Shown here in pieces: positions 1 through 11,345 of a stretch of DNA of 64,000 bases. Position 1 is the first letter of the stretch, and each line of letters begins with the position of its first letter. Both the position numbers and the translations under genes were made by a program. The notes below the pieces were generated by a model, which did no database searches, was not told the origin of the DNA, and saw only the letters and a list, made by a program, of their open reading frames with translations. Source of the stretch: Cryptomeria japonica (Eukaryota > Streptophyta > Pinopsida > Cupressales > Cupressaceae); contig NC_081414.1 of assembly GCF_030272615.1 (NCBI RefSeq), positions 810,129,069 to 810,193,068 of the forward strand, written 5' to 3'.

Positions 1-635
1 TAGAGGCAGTTATCAGATCTAGAAAAGGCATCAACACCACCTAGAAGTCTCAGAAGTGCAGAAATATATCAAGGACAGGGGCATGGCACCCTGGTACTAC
101 CTAGGATAGTGGTGTGGCACCATGGTCATGCCCTTTGTCAGTAGGGCTTGACATAACAGTACTTTGCTGATCTCAGAATCCCTCCTGTCAATTGCAGCTC
201 CAGAATTGTAGAATTAGGACAATGGCATGGCACCTTGATCCTAGAATTTCTGCTCTGATTTCAGACATAGGTGCACCTCTGATTTTGCCTTTTGATCTGT
301 ACTTTTCAGCAGTGTATAAGTTATTCTTTGATCTACATTCTTAGATTAGGGTTTACTTGCTTATTTTCTTTCTAGGTTAGATTTCATTTTGCATCATTCC
401 TTTCTCTCATTTACGACAAAGGAATAGAAAACCTAAGAGGTAATCCACAACTCTCTCTTTCTCATAAGAAGTAGTTGACATGTGTTACCTCCCTAGGCTC
501 TTTTGTACTCCATGAGTGTGAATGAGAGTGGGATTAGGGTTTCCATACATAGTCTCACTTTTCCTCCTACATAATCGGTTCCCTAGGGTTAATCCTTTTT
601 TTTGTGTTCCTAAAACTGATGAAGTGAGTTGGTAA
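1..635. other. flanking DNA left of element D, no gene recognised
   Basis: No open frame of note and no RNA gene is visible. A degenerate motif resembling gcatggcacc occurs around 82, 114 and 213. The stretch is T/C-rich from about 350 to 600. It may be the 3' part or leader of another old repeat, but nothing identifies it. Confidence 0.4.
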
Positions 636-778
636 AAAATTGAGAAGGGTTGGGTGAAGAGTAAATTTTATGGGGCTTCAAGGGGGAACTTGGGCACCTC
701 ATGTGCAAGGTGTGTGGTTTGTGATAATGAGGGGAAGATTCTCTTCACGAGTGCTAAAAGATTACAAGATGAAACTAT
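636..778 (+). pseudogene. RNase H-like (RVT_3 type) fragment, cut by insertion of element D
   Basis: An open frame from 636 reads a Gly-Trp-Val-Lys lead-in, then a FYGASRGNLGT segment and a CVVCDNEGKIL segment. This matches the first strands of the RNase H fold found in plant LINEs and RVT_3 proteins, whose usual form is N-F-D-G-A-S-x-G-N-P-G. The first catalytic Asp is replaced by Tyr. The match stops at the first base of element D (779), and the frame continues to 905 only by chance. The downstream half should lie beyond D, outside the window. A LINE remnant is more likely than a host gene, but this piece alone cannot decide. Confidence 0.55.
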
Positions 779-1818
779 TGACGACTGTTTTGACACACCC
801 ACCAAGGGTCAGGTAGCCAATGTGATAACTCACCACCTCTCCTCAAAAGTAATGAGTTTGGAAAAACTCACTGCTCCAAGGTCTATAGTCGGGTCTCGAT
901 GGTGATGGGCAGCCCAATGGTTGATATGGTTGTACCTGTCAAGGGGCCTGCTGGCAAAACTAGATCTCGTTGATTATGGATAACTGCACTTCCTTTCTTT
1001 TTTTTTATTTTTATGGTTTAAGATTCTTTGAGAAATAAAATGTGAAGCATAAAAGTGAACAAGAAAATAACAATTTAAACCCATATAATAACCACTTAAT
1101 GAACTACTCAATTAGTTCCCTGCAATCCAAGAAATTATCAAATATTATCCAAGTTAGCATTCAACAAAGGACCTCCAGTAAACCTGCAAAATCATCAATT
1201 TCACAAACTTATGGAAATAAAATCATCAATAATATGACCTATCACAATAATTCTCATACACCACTAATGTGCGTAATATGATTCATAAAGTGATAAACAA
1301 AAAGATTCAAACCACGTTGCTAATTCTAAATAATAGACGTTACCAGATTACACAGAAGAGTTTGGTAGAACATAGACGTAGATCAAGAAATCCACAAGTT
1401 GCTTCTCATATTGATCTCAATGAATGTATAAAAAAAATAACTCAACCTTAATCTACAAAATATTCTAAAATCTCTAAGTAGGCCACAAATCATCAATTTG
1501 GGACCCTTACAAATGAATCCAACTTCTCAATTTATAGAAGTTCTCTACCCTATTATCTAGGAAATAAACCTACCCTAAATTAAGAACTAAAACTAGGAGT
1601 CACAGTTAACTTGCAAGTTTCTGCCTTGACACTGCACTTAACAACTATGAAACCAAGATTGCATGAGCACTACGAAGACCATGTTGGGTGACCCACATTT
1701 TTGTAGTCAAGCAAAATTTCTATCAAAATTGGAGCTTGAGTATGAGCTGCAGTTGAAAATACAAGATTAAATATTTATGAAAAAGCCTTGCTATCTGAAG
1801 AAATCGTGCATTTATTCC
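779..1818. other. non-coding LTR portion of element D, left copy
   Basis: This part lies downstream (in D sense) of the large reading frame that stops at 1819-1821. It matches 44015-45055 with about 8 percent differences. Short open frames at 1042-1451 recur in both copies, but they have no recognisable domain and are probably chance. Confidence 0.6.
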
Positions 1819-3587
1819 TTATTCCTTGGCAAAAGCTCTATAATTATCTATTATGCATGCAACTGCTTGAGCAGGAGGATCAGCTACATGTTTAACTCTA
1901 AATTTATATTTCTTCAAAATCCCATCTACATGCTTCTTTCCTTCCTCTAACTCCTTCACCATGCTTGCCACCCCCTGACACTAAGTAATTAGATATGTAT
2001 ACTTGTCCATGATGGTAACATCAAACTGGGCCAAAGGTCCTAGGTGTTGCACCTCATATGCATCCTACCGATCCAAAACTTGTTGTTGCTCCATTATTCC
2101 TGTATTAGCTAATCTAAGGCAAAAGGGTCCTATCATATCCTTTAGAAAGCTCTCAAATGACAAAATTTCTTTGAGGAGAGGGTCCCGAATCTCTGTCATA
2201 TCCTTGATATACTACTGAAGAATTTCAATCTTCAGCTCCAACATGTACACATATGACTGCAAGTTTTTGTTCCTAAAGACTGCGCTATAGCTGTCCTTGG
2301 TGGGAGAACTTTGGCAAGTGGTACCACTCCCAATCCATTAGACACTCCTAGGTACGCTGCCTTCTTTAATAATTCAAACTCCCTCATCTTTTCTTGGAGT
2401 TTTTTTATTAAGTCCTCAGTAGTTTCCTAGGGCTTGTCCTTCTCATCTGGATCAATGGACATATTTTGCCTTGAAGCTGACCTTGTCTCTTGAGCATACT
2501 CTTTATGCCCTCTTTATTGAGGTACCCCTGAAGTGGACTCCTTTTGTTACCCCTTTGAGACATTGGGCCTTATCCTCTAAGCTAACCACTGCCTAGTCCT
2601 ATTGATGACCACTCGAGAAACCTTTTCCATATTCGTGTCTTCACTAGCAAACCACTTTATCAGGGACAGGGGCCTTTTATCTATCCCTGATTCCCTATAA
2701 ACTTGATCAAGTAAATCCCCATGATCTCTAGGTTCTTTAGGGAGGTTAGTCTCAATTCTGAAATCTCTTACCAGTGGCACAAATAACCTGTTATATCTCT
2801 TCTCCCTAACCTTAAAATTGTCTTGCAAGTTGGCCCAAAAGTCCTCCAAGCTGGGCTTATGGCCCTCATATGCCTTAGGCATAGCTTGTTTAAGTTTCCC
2901 ATAGGGATCATAAAACTCCCTAGCATGATCAGATTCCTTCAAGTTCAAATCTTGGAGCTCTTTTTCTGTTAATTTTGCTACCTATATCTTAGAACATGCA
3001 AAGTACCCAATAGATACTGAGAAATCAATACCTGCTTTGTGTTTTCATGAAAAAGTGACTTGAGGCCCACAAGTTGCCTTACATATTCTAGCAAAATTAT
3101 CCTATCATTGCAATATTGGGGCAACAACATTGGGTTCCCTGTGAATCCACTAACCCTGATGTAAGTGGAGCATGGATTTTGGATGAACCAACATGCCCAC
3201 TCTCGGATGATAGGCATAGCCTCCGGGCTAATCCAATATCCTGCATCTCCTATTAATTTGATTATTATTGGGAAAATGAAGGCATCATTAACTCTCCTAA
3301 AATGAGCCTTTGCATTGGCTAGAGTGAGTTGGGAATAATACTCCCATACCCTCTTTTGTCCTTCCTCTTCTCCCAATTGACCTTCTAACTAGAGCCCTAG
3401 AAACTTTCCAACTCTATCAGCTACCTAGATGACGTATGATGTGAAAAAGAACTTTTGGGTATGTTGGACTTCTTTCATTTGTTTACAGATATTGTCGGAG
3501 AGGATCTGGGGCCAATCAAAGTATTGTTTCCCTATTAAAATAGTACTCATGAATTGGAACATCCAGGGATGAAAATGCTTGTAATTT
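779..3587 (-). repeat. element D left terminal repeat copy (minimum shown extent)
   Basis: This segment aligns along its length with 44015-45233 plus 61138-64000. A gap of about 1.26 kb near 2267-2293 marks sequence that only the right copy keeps (about 61405-62695). The repeat edge at 779 is TGACGACT, the inverse of a normal CA end for a minus-strand LTR. The right copy is cut by the window edge, so the true extent is unknown. If the repeat is all LTR, the inner boundary could be at 5631, where CA is followed by a pyrimidine run. If not, a short LTR of about 1.2 kb is followed by an internal ORF. Confidence 0.65.
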
Positions 3588-4162
3588 GGCTTGCCAAAGG
3601 CCTTGCTAAGCATAAGGATTATGTCTTTTTGGGGTTCTTTGAAATCCGCCCTCAGAATCTCCATTGCCTTGAGACCTATCTTTCTTTTTTCTTCCAATCA
3701 GTTTGTATTCATGTGCCTCTTATTGGCTGATATTTTGTCATTCCAAGCCCTGAGGGCCTCTTCTTCGGTTAATAAAAATATCTCCTCTCTGGTTGGGATA
3801 CCAAAAACCAACCCGAGCATGTCAGGAGACAAGTCTATGACTGTTTCTCCTTGCGCATCCGTGCTTTTTCTAGTCTCTGGGTTATAAAATGGGGCAATGG
3901 TCATTATGAACTCCGGTGCCTATGGAAAGGTAGTACCTTCAACTAGGCCCGATCTCTTGATTCTCCTGTGGAGAGCCTCCAAACTAGGTTTGTCTAATTG
4001 AGCCCTAATATCCTCAATTTCTATATGGCTGATCTCAGTAACCGTCATCCATCTGACTTGATCATCTATCTTTGAAGCATAGACCTATCCTTGGTAATGA
4101 TATTTCATGGTGGCTGGGAGTCTATCAATTTCTTTATGTCTTTTGTTGGAGGATGAGTCCAT
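1819..4162 (-). pseudogene. large unidentified reading frame in the terminal region of element D, left copy
   Basis: Read on the minus strand, an ATG at 4162 opens a frame that stays aligned, with scattered stops, to about 2990. After one frameshift it continues to a TAA at 1821-1819. The middle is rich in Trp and aromatic residues (around 3650-3430 and 3376-3000), and the last 70 codons are charged. The right copy (from 64000 downward) keeps about 1.26 kb that is missing here and encodes a Glu/Lys-rich, coiled-coil-like region, so the intact protein was probably near 1000 residues or more. I recognise no domain. Position after integrase recalls the extra 3' ORFs (sometimes called env-like) of other OTA elements. 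No membrane segment is evident. The alternative is that the frame lies inside a very long LTR. Confidence 0.5.
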
Positions 4163-4229
4163 CTAACTAGTCGAACCTGCAAGTAGAAGGCAAATCCTCA
4201 GTCTTTGATATTAATCATAAAAGTTGATT

Positions 4230-5130
4230 TACTTCGGTACTTCGAGCTTTCGAGGTCCTAGGATAGGCACAAGTGAAGAAGGCACGGAACTGTGGGCTTC
4301 CAAGGTTAGGTTGTAAGAAAAAAGGAATCTCGAAACTCCGAGGGTCCAAGGTTTCAGGGTCAAGTTAAATAAGGGTCACTCGGAACTCTAGGGTTCCGGG
4401 TTAGGTCAAGCCAACTTCCCAGAACTCCAGGGTTCCGAGTGCAAAATCTAGGGCATGTGAAAAAAAAAAATCAACAATCACACAAAAAAATGAGGAAACA
4501 AAATCTAATCTACAAACCACCAAAATGGGCAAGAAAAATCACCAACCTAGTGAATCGAAATGCCCGAAAACGCCAAGGAAAGCTCAGAGGTCCAAAGATT
4601 CGTGACTTAGAGCTAGGGAGGAGGAGCTCTGAATGCACAAATGAACTTTACAAGTCAATCATTCCTATTTCTAGCTCCCCCAATCCCGTCTGTACGAAGG
4701 GTTCAAACATGACCTCGGGACTCCGGGGTCCCGAGTTTCCGAGATCGACACGAGAAAAGGAACACCTCACCTCAGAACTTCGGGGTTCTGGGGTTCTGAA
4801 GCAAGAAAAAGGAGAATCCACCTTGAGACTCCAGGACTCTGGAGTTCTGACGCAGAAGACTCAAAACCTCGGGATTCCGGAGTCCCGAGGTCAAAAACCA
4901 AAGAAAAGAAAAAGGGACCTCGGGACTCCGGGACTCCGAAGTTCCGAGGTCAAAACCAAAAAGAAACGAAGGAACCTCGAGACTCTGGGACTCCAGAGTT
5001 TCGAGGTCAAAACCAAAAAGAAACAAAGGGACCTTGGGACTCTAGGACTCCAGAGTTCTGACATCAAAAAGCCAAGGAACAAAGGCACCTCGAACTCCAG
5101 GACTCCAGAGTTCTGAGGTCCAAAAAGCAA
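4230..5130. repeat. minisatellite with palindromic units in element D
   Basis: Between about 4690 and 5130 the sequence repeats a unit of about 57 bp. Each unit contains a near-palindrome of the form CTCGGGACTCCGGAGTCCCG followed by an A-rich spacer such as aaaaccaaaaagaaac. The clearest consecutive units begin near 4915, 4973 and 5030. Looser copies of the palindrome extend leftward to about 4230. Open frames here on both strands are by-products of the repeat. Each unit could fold into a hairpin of roughly 10-12 bp. Confidence 0.75.
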
Positions 5131-5631
5131 AGAAAAGAAGAAAAAAGGGGACCCAAATTTCAATGCAAAGAGACTAATGGGGAAATAGATATGCAAGGCA
5201 TAACAAATGGCAACTATCTGGGAAAAATGACTATAGGCAATTTAGAACTTCACAATCTCTAGTTAACCTGACGCCTAAGGCTATTATCATTCAAAAAGGA
5301 TGTATAAGAGAAAAAGATGAGTGAGCCAATGAACAAACAAAGTCCAGAACTGAACATGATTAGCTCGTAAGTGTGTGTGCATGATTTATTACTCCATCAT
5401 TCCAATAATGCAGATAACCAAAGGAAACTGGGCACAAGCTATGTAGATGAAGTCATCAATCATGTTTCATGCAAGGTCATCCTAGGCATATCTCTACTAT
5501 CAGTCAGGTGTCTATAGCACCGATAGAGTAACCTCTGGTTCCTGTCAAATAGTGCTCCACTACTAGCCAGGCGTCCATAGCCCCGGTGGAGGTTACTTGA
5601 AACACCCATTTGAGTTTCTTGAGAAGGATCA
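5131..5631. other. non-coding stretch of element D between minisatellite and pyrimidine run
   Basis: No coding signal is seen. Two similar segments near 5500-5530 and 5560-5590 share ccaggcgtctata-like text and look like a short local duplication. If D has a long LTR, this is the start of its U3 in D sense (TGATCC at 5631). Confidence 0.4.
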
Positions 5632-5658
5632 TTTATTTTCTCTCTCTCTCTCTCTGTT
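5632..5658 (-). other. candidate polypurine tract of element D
   Basis: On the minus strand this reads as a GA-repeat purine run ending in aaaataaa, directly followed by TGATCC. It lies about 590 bp after the integrase stop, a normal place for a polypurine tract. It is also a plain (CT)n microsatellite, so the match may be chance. A second purine-rich stretch near 1931-1960, inside the reading frame, is the rival site. Confidence 0.35.
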
Positions 5659-6244
5659 TTTTTGAAAATATTATAGGATATAGAATGACTTACTTCATCA
5701 ATAACCTTTTAAGAAACTTTCAAACATTGAAGTTCGATAACTGGGTTGGAACCCATGGTGGATAACATGAAATGCCGTGACTTCAGATTTTTCACTTGAA
5801 AACTAGCTTATTTGATATCTTACAAAACTTTATGATGTATCTTAATGTGATATTAGTGTTGATTTTATCAAGCTAGCCTTTTCCATTTGAAATTCAAAAA
5901 CTCAAATCATATTTAAATGATTATATACCACTTTGAATGAGTATAGACAAAAGTTTCAAAATTAACCAAATGACAATGAAGTCATAAATAGCAGAGGTTC
6001 GAAGTCTCTCAGAATTTGGCAAGATGTTATGAAAAGGATACCTTCCTTTTAGAATCTTTGAGAACAAAATATGCATATCCTGACTCAACAAACAAAATGA
6101 ACAAACAAACAAACAAAACAAAAGGGAAAGAAGAACGCAACAGAAGCAAAAACACAACAAACAAACAAAAACGCAAAGAAACATGAAGCAAAACAAAAGA
6201 AACAACTAATCTACTATATACAACAAGTCAAGCTTCATTGAGGA
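5659..6244. other. non-coding 3' region after element D integrase
   Basis: AT-rich, with an A/C-rich run near 6095-6190 built from aaac steps. The minus-strand open frame here is Cys/Phe/Leu-rich only because it reads the complement of this run. No gene is called. Confidence 0.5.
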
Positions 6245-6944
6245 TTAATCAAAGTAATGCTTGAGGTATTGACCATTGACGAGCAATGGTACCAGTTCTC
6301 CAGTCAAAGATCTTAACCTAAAAGTGTTCTTGCCTAAAATTTCAGCTATTTGGTAAGGACCTAACCACAATCTTTCAAACTTGTGATGTTCACCTTTCTT
6401 CTCCCTGGCCTTGTCCCATAACAGGACCAGGTAAGAGATCCGAAAAGATTTCACCTTGGCCCTTTTGTAAAACCATCGCTTAACAACAGCTTGGTGCTTG
6501 GCAAAGTGTTGCAGAGTATTAATCTTTTTTTCATCAAGTCTTAATAAATTTAAGAGGCAAACCTCTACTTGATCCTCACTGTCAAGTTCTTTCATTAATT
6601 GGAGGACCGGTATTTGCAAATTGATTGGGAAGACATGGGTCTAGCTGTAGACAAGGTAATAAGGAGAGGTTCCCAAGGAGGCTTTTACTCTGGTTCAATC
6701 AGCCCATAAGGCGTATCTTAATTGATTATGCCAATCCCTGGGGGTTTTCTCAAGTAGCTTCTTAATGACATCTAGGATGTTCTTATTTGTAGATTTAGCT
6801 ACTCCATTACCTTGCAGGTAATAATTGGATGAAAATTTTAATATCACTTTATATTCATATGCCCATTGCATCAATTGTGCAGAAGTAAAAGAAGGGCCAT
6901 TATCACATACTAGAGCGAACGACATACCAAACCTGGTGATGATG
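6245..6944 (-). pseudogene. element D integrase, core end and C-terminal domain
   Basis: Minus-strand frames give the end of the integrase core, with the second catalytic Asp in a VCDNGPSF context and a QGNGVAKSTNK segment where the catalytic Glu is expected. The codon at 6796-6794 is Lys, so the third residue of the DDE triad is lost. A stretch with LLWDKAREKKGEH and LWLGPYQI follows, typical of the integrase C-terminal domain of OTA elements. It ends in a stop at 6245. The 5' side is cut at 6944 by element C, and the missing middle is at 19493-19589. Stops and frame changes make it non-functional. Confidence 0.85.
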
Positions 6945-9900
6945 TGTAATGCCCCGCCAGGAAACCCCGAAGGGATTAAGCCATAACACAAGAATAGAGT
7001 GCAATAATTTTTTTTTTTAAAGTTACACCACATTAAGAGACAACAAGATATCAAAGATTCAGATTACATAGCGGAAGACATCAACTAACACCTAAAGAGT
7101 TTCCCAATGAGATTACTTAAATTTCACAATTCACTTAACTCACACAATTAATCCAATAAGTTGATTATTTAATAACGAGATAATTCTTAATCAGGATCAT
7201 TTCTTTCAAAAGATGGAAATATAAATCACAAGCAATAACTCAACCATTAAGATCCATTCATAATCTTCATTCAAGCTTTTCATTTGAAATTACAAGCCAT
7301 ACATCTAATATTCTAACACACTAGAATTCCATCACAAACATAAGAGATCTTTTTCAAGCATACTTAATTTCCTTAACAACAACTGAATATATTTCATTAC
7401 TCTAAGTTACATCCTTTCATATTCCAACTTATTGCATTTTTAAAAGACGATTACATACATGCATCTACGATCAAACTCATCTAAACCACTTATGCATTCG
7501 ATCAACATGGCATTCAAGAAAGAACTGCATAAAAGCATTAAAAGTTAATTTCCATTTATCCACTTAACCATTCTAACATAAGCTAATCATACATGATAAA
7601 GCTGAATAAGGAAACATAAGAGAATACATCACATAACACCATAATGATCTCGGAGTTCACCCCTAAAGGGCTACATCTCCGGGTCTGCTCAACTGCAAGA
7701 CCCCTCTGATAATTAATAAAGTTAAGAATACAAGAGGTTACACCATTACAATCCGGACATCAAGGCGAAACATAAACAATATACAAATGACCACATCGGT
7801 CCGTATTACATAAACGATCCCTGAAAAGAAAAGGATCCAGCTGAACATAATCAAAGCTAAAACAAAGGTCCAGAAGAGCATCCATAAAACTGAGCCATCA
7901 CCACCCAAGGTCTAACATGAAACTGATACTCACAAGGGCAAAAACAAAAGGATGACCCACAAAGGTACTCCTAACAGGACAAAACGACAACACACTAGCG
8001 AACGTAGGGACAAGTGTCATCACACAACCTGGTACGGTTACCATGGCAAGTCTTCATAGGTCCCGGCCCCACACACTGGGTTACCCTGGCAACCTAATCC
8101 GAGCTTCTGGCCCATCCAAGCCTCATGTGGACCCACACATCCTCTCGTGAAGACAAGGATGATGGTTTGCCATTTCAGGCCTTCTCACAGCATGTCGAGT
8201 CTGAGTTAGCACTCGTCCCATGTGTGAGGCACATTATCTTACTTAGAGATTACATTCTAATCTACTGTTAGGTTATCGCTTATTAGACTCACTTTCGACG
8301 GGTTACCCAGCAGCCACTTTGGGCACGGCCCCCAATCGAAAGCCACTTTCCCATACGACACTAGACTAACTCAGACGAACTCAAAACAAAGGAATACACA
8401 TGGTTAGACGAATGGAGTTCAAAAAGGGAGAGATAATCATCTGGTCAAACACGACTCAAGGATGATCACTTACTGACGGTACTCTAACTAGAGACCTGAC
8501 AAACTAAGGTCAACCACAAATCATCCTTCAACTCACACAAAGAGGATATGACCAACTACGTCAACACCACAAAACAACAGTCAACTCGGAACTGAGGACT
8601 GAAATAGGTACCCCAAGTCAATCCATACAACAGGGTCCTACCAAATAAAGCAAAACATGTCATTTCATAATCGAAAGCGAATACAGAAATTAAACTCGCA
8701 TAGGAATATTCAACAGATACAATCTTTCCGAATTGATCTAATCATTAAAAGTCGATCAAGTTTTCTACAAGATCTAAATCAGATAACAGTTATCTACCTC
8801 AACTAGGGCTAAGTTATTCTTGGTTTTCTAACTCTCTAAGGTTCAAAGCATCGAACCGACATATAAAGCCATAATGAGTTCTTAAGCCAATACATATTAA
8901 TTAAACTCAGACAACCATTAATAAAATAAATAAGATATTTAATCTCCAACAAAACATCATTAACATACTAGTCCAAAACCGACCTCTACAGTTTCATATT
9001 TTCAAGTCTAGAAGCATTATACGGATTACGGAAATATAAATGTAGAAAGAGAATCTAAATGGAGATAGTCATTTCCAAAGCATATCATTTAAATTCAAAT
9101 ACCCAACGATAAATATTTCACTTACTTCTCAATTACTCAAATGATATGTTCTACGATAATATTTAACAACATCAATTAGTAACTACATAGTATTTCAACG
9201 ATTTTCCAATAACATATTATTCTCTATTATTTTTAAACAATACTACCTCAATTAGCCGAATGCTCTAATTAGCTAGAAGGTAAGATATAAACTAATTACT
9301 CCGAGATTACTCAGAATATAATCAATAATATTCAATTGCGAAAATTAACAGTTTTAGAACTTAATTAGGAAGAGTACAAAAGTCATGAAATGAGATTGAA
9401 TAATGATTAACCTATAAACTCCATTATAAAATTAATCAATACCAAATTAATCATTTATCACGATATTGCCACCCTAATCCTAATTAAGAAACTAATTAAA
9501 TCTTAACATTAAAATGATATTAAATATCATATGCATTTTTTTTGAATAATAAAAAAATACATAAAAAAAACATTAAAAAACTATGTTTTAAAACAAAAAA
9601 TGCATTTTTTTTTAAAAAACAAAGAGGCGAGGGCGGGGCCCACCTCCCAACTGGGAAGGCTGGGTGCCCAAGCCCTAGCCGTAGGCGGCATTCGTGCGGG
9701 CGGCGCCACGGTGGTGCCCGCATGTCCGCGGCGCCCTGCGGCCACCACCGTGAGCCGCGGCCGCAGTTGCACAACGAGCAAGAGAAGACGGTAACAAGCG
9801 GGGAAAGGGAGTAAGGGGGACAAGCGGGGGAGGGGAGGAGGAGCGGGTGGAGCTCCGCTCCCCGCCCTCCAAACCCCAACCCAAACAGTTAAACAAACAC

Positions 9901-11328
9901 GCCCAGTCCGAAAATTAACACAAACGCCCAGCACAAAATTGATAAAGAATTTCGATTTAATAAAAGTTCGGTTTAAACGAACTGTGTTTGGTGTCATATT
10001 TTTGATGATATACATTATTCCCAAATACAAAAGTGTTTCAAACACCCAAATAGCTGTGAGGAATAACACACCTCCATTAAATCTATTGATTTTTATTAAC
10101 AAAACCAGGCATGGCAAAAAGGATCATATTAACACAATGATACAGCCATAAAATCTTCTTGAAGAACACAAACTAAAGCATGGATTTAAACCCACAAATC
10201 CAAATTTAAATCTGATAACAATTAAAAGATTGGCTTTTGACAATAATCAATTTCACCCAACAGCTCATTTCAAACAACAAGGAAGAACAATTAAGGTAAA
10301 TCCTACCTTCACACGCATTCCTGGAATAGCTGAAGGAGAGCCCAATCCTGCCAGATCCAGAAGCCCTTCCTTCCTCCCAAAACCCCCAATTTCATCCCAA
10401 AATTATTTTCCAACTAAAAATTCCCAAAAAAAATGTCCATCCTCTTAAAATTTCCCCAAATTTTAGGTTATATGGAAGAGTTGACCAAAAATTCCATTTT
10501 TGGAATTAAAATTTTTATTTAAAAATAATTCTCAAAATTAATTCTTTTCTAATTATAACAACAAATTGACTAGCTTTTCAGTTCCAAATTGATTTCCTCA
10601 TTAATTCAATTTAACCTTTCAAATTTAAAAAGCCAACATAATACAATTAAATCCATTGCGATTAAACACAAAACTTTCTTTTTCAACAGCATATATAAAA
10701 TTCATTTAATATTCAAAATCAGTCATTTAATCGAACTTACTCCCAATTTAAAACGAGCAATCCAATATCAACAAAAATCGCATAACGAATTCCCGATTAA
10801 TTTAGTCCATTAATCTCTAATGCACAAATACATATTTAATCAAAATAATTACTAAGGATTAATTAATCAATTTAACCATGCACACCAAGCATGCAAACCG
10901 AGAAGGTCAACCAAACAGACGACTCACAAACCCAAACAAAAAGGGGTTACCGACGACGACTGACGATGCTCACTTGAGCACGACTACGGTCAACTAGGGT
11001 CTTACGACCACCTAATCCAACTCTAAGGATAAAAGAGGTACACTCAAACCTGCAAATCCAGGTGAAGACGAACCTCACACTCATGTGGCGTTGTACCTGA
11101 AATCTCCTGCAACCAAGAGTCATACATGCATACATATATAAACTTAATGAAAGCGTTAGTTCGATATTAATACCACGAAATAGGTACACTAAACAACTTG
11201 CATACAACTATTGTGGAAACCACATCAACAGCTATGCGTTAAATCAAACATCTGACTATAACATTATATTAAGATAAACTAACCAAAATTAAACCAAGAT
11301 TAGAGATTGATTAGGGCAAGGTACTACA
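6945..11328 (-). repeat. element C 3' LTR
   Basis: The plus-strand edges are TGTAATGCC at 6945 and TACTACA ending at 11328. It matches 15077-19492 with substitutions of perhaps 1-2 percent by partial reading and two main length differences: about 15 bp missing near 9510 and about 18 bp missing near 9735. Apart from a GC-rich island it is AT-rich and non-coding. Open frames conserved between the two LTRs (for example minus 11207-10947) have no domain. Confidence 0.9.
9625..9895. other. GC-rich island in element C 3' LTR
   Basis: About 270 bp of strongly GC-rich, CpG-rich sequence lies in an otherwise AT-rich LTR and is bounded by A/T homopolymer runs (9536-9625). Long frames on both strands reflect the lack of stops in GC-rich DNA; no domain is seen. 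It may be a captured fragment or a CpG-rich promoter region. Confidence 0.6.
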
Positions 11329-11345
11329 TTCTCCCCCCCTAGGTT
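11329..11345 (-). other. element C polypurine tract
   Basis: On the minus strand the sequence cctaggggggagaa lies immediately before the TGTAGTACC start of the 3' LTR. This fixes the element's orientation as minus. Confidence 0.85.

Noticed and set aside
1042-1451. Pair of small plus-strand frames repeated at 44279-44688
   Set aside because: They are antisense to D, in its terminal repeat, Asn/Lys/Ile-rich and without a domain; repeat copying explains the similarity.
4439-5196. 225-codon plus-strand frame and matching minus-strand frames
   Set aside because: They are products of the palindromic minisatellite, with repeated residues and no family.
5921-6205. Cys/Phe/Leu-rich frame resembling a membrane protein
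   Set aside because: It is the complement of an aaac-rich low-complexity run, not conserved coding sequence.
9520-10117. Long overlapping minus-strand frames (119 and 178 codons) in element C LTR, repeated at 17729-18281
   Set aside because: They lie over the GC-rich island, where stops are rare, and are Pro/Leu/Arg-rich. Frames on both strands are equally open, and no domain is visible.
10947-11207. 86-codon minus-strand frame present in both LTRs of C
   Set aside because: Both copies derive from one LTR, so conservation is not independent evidence; no domain or context supports it.
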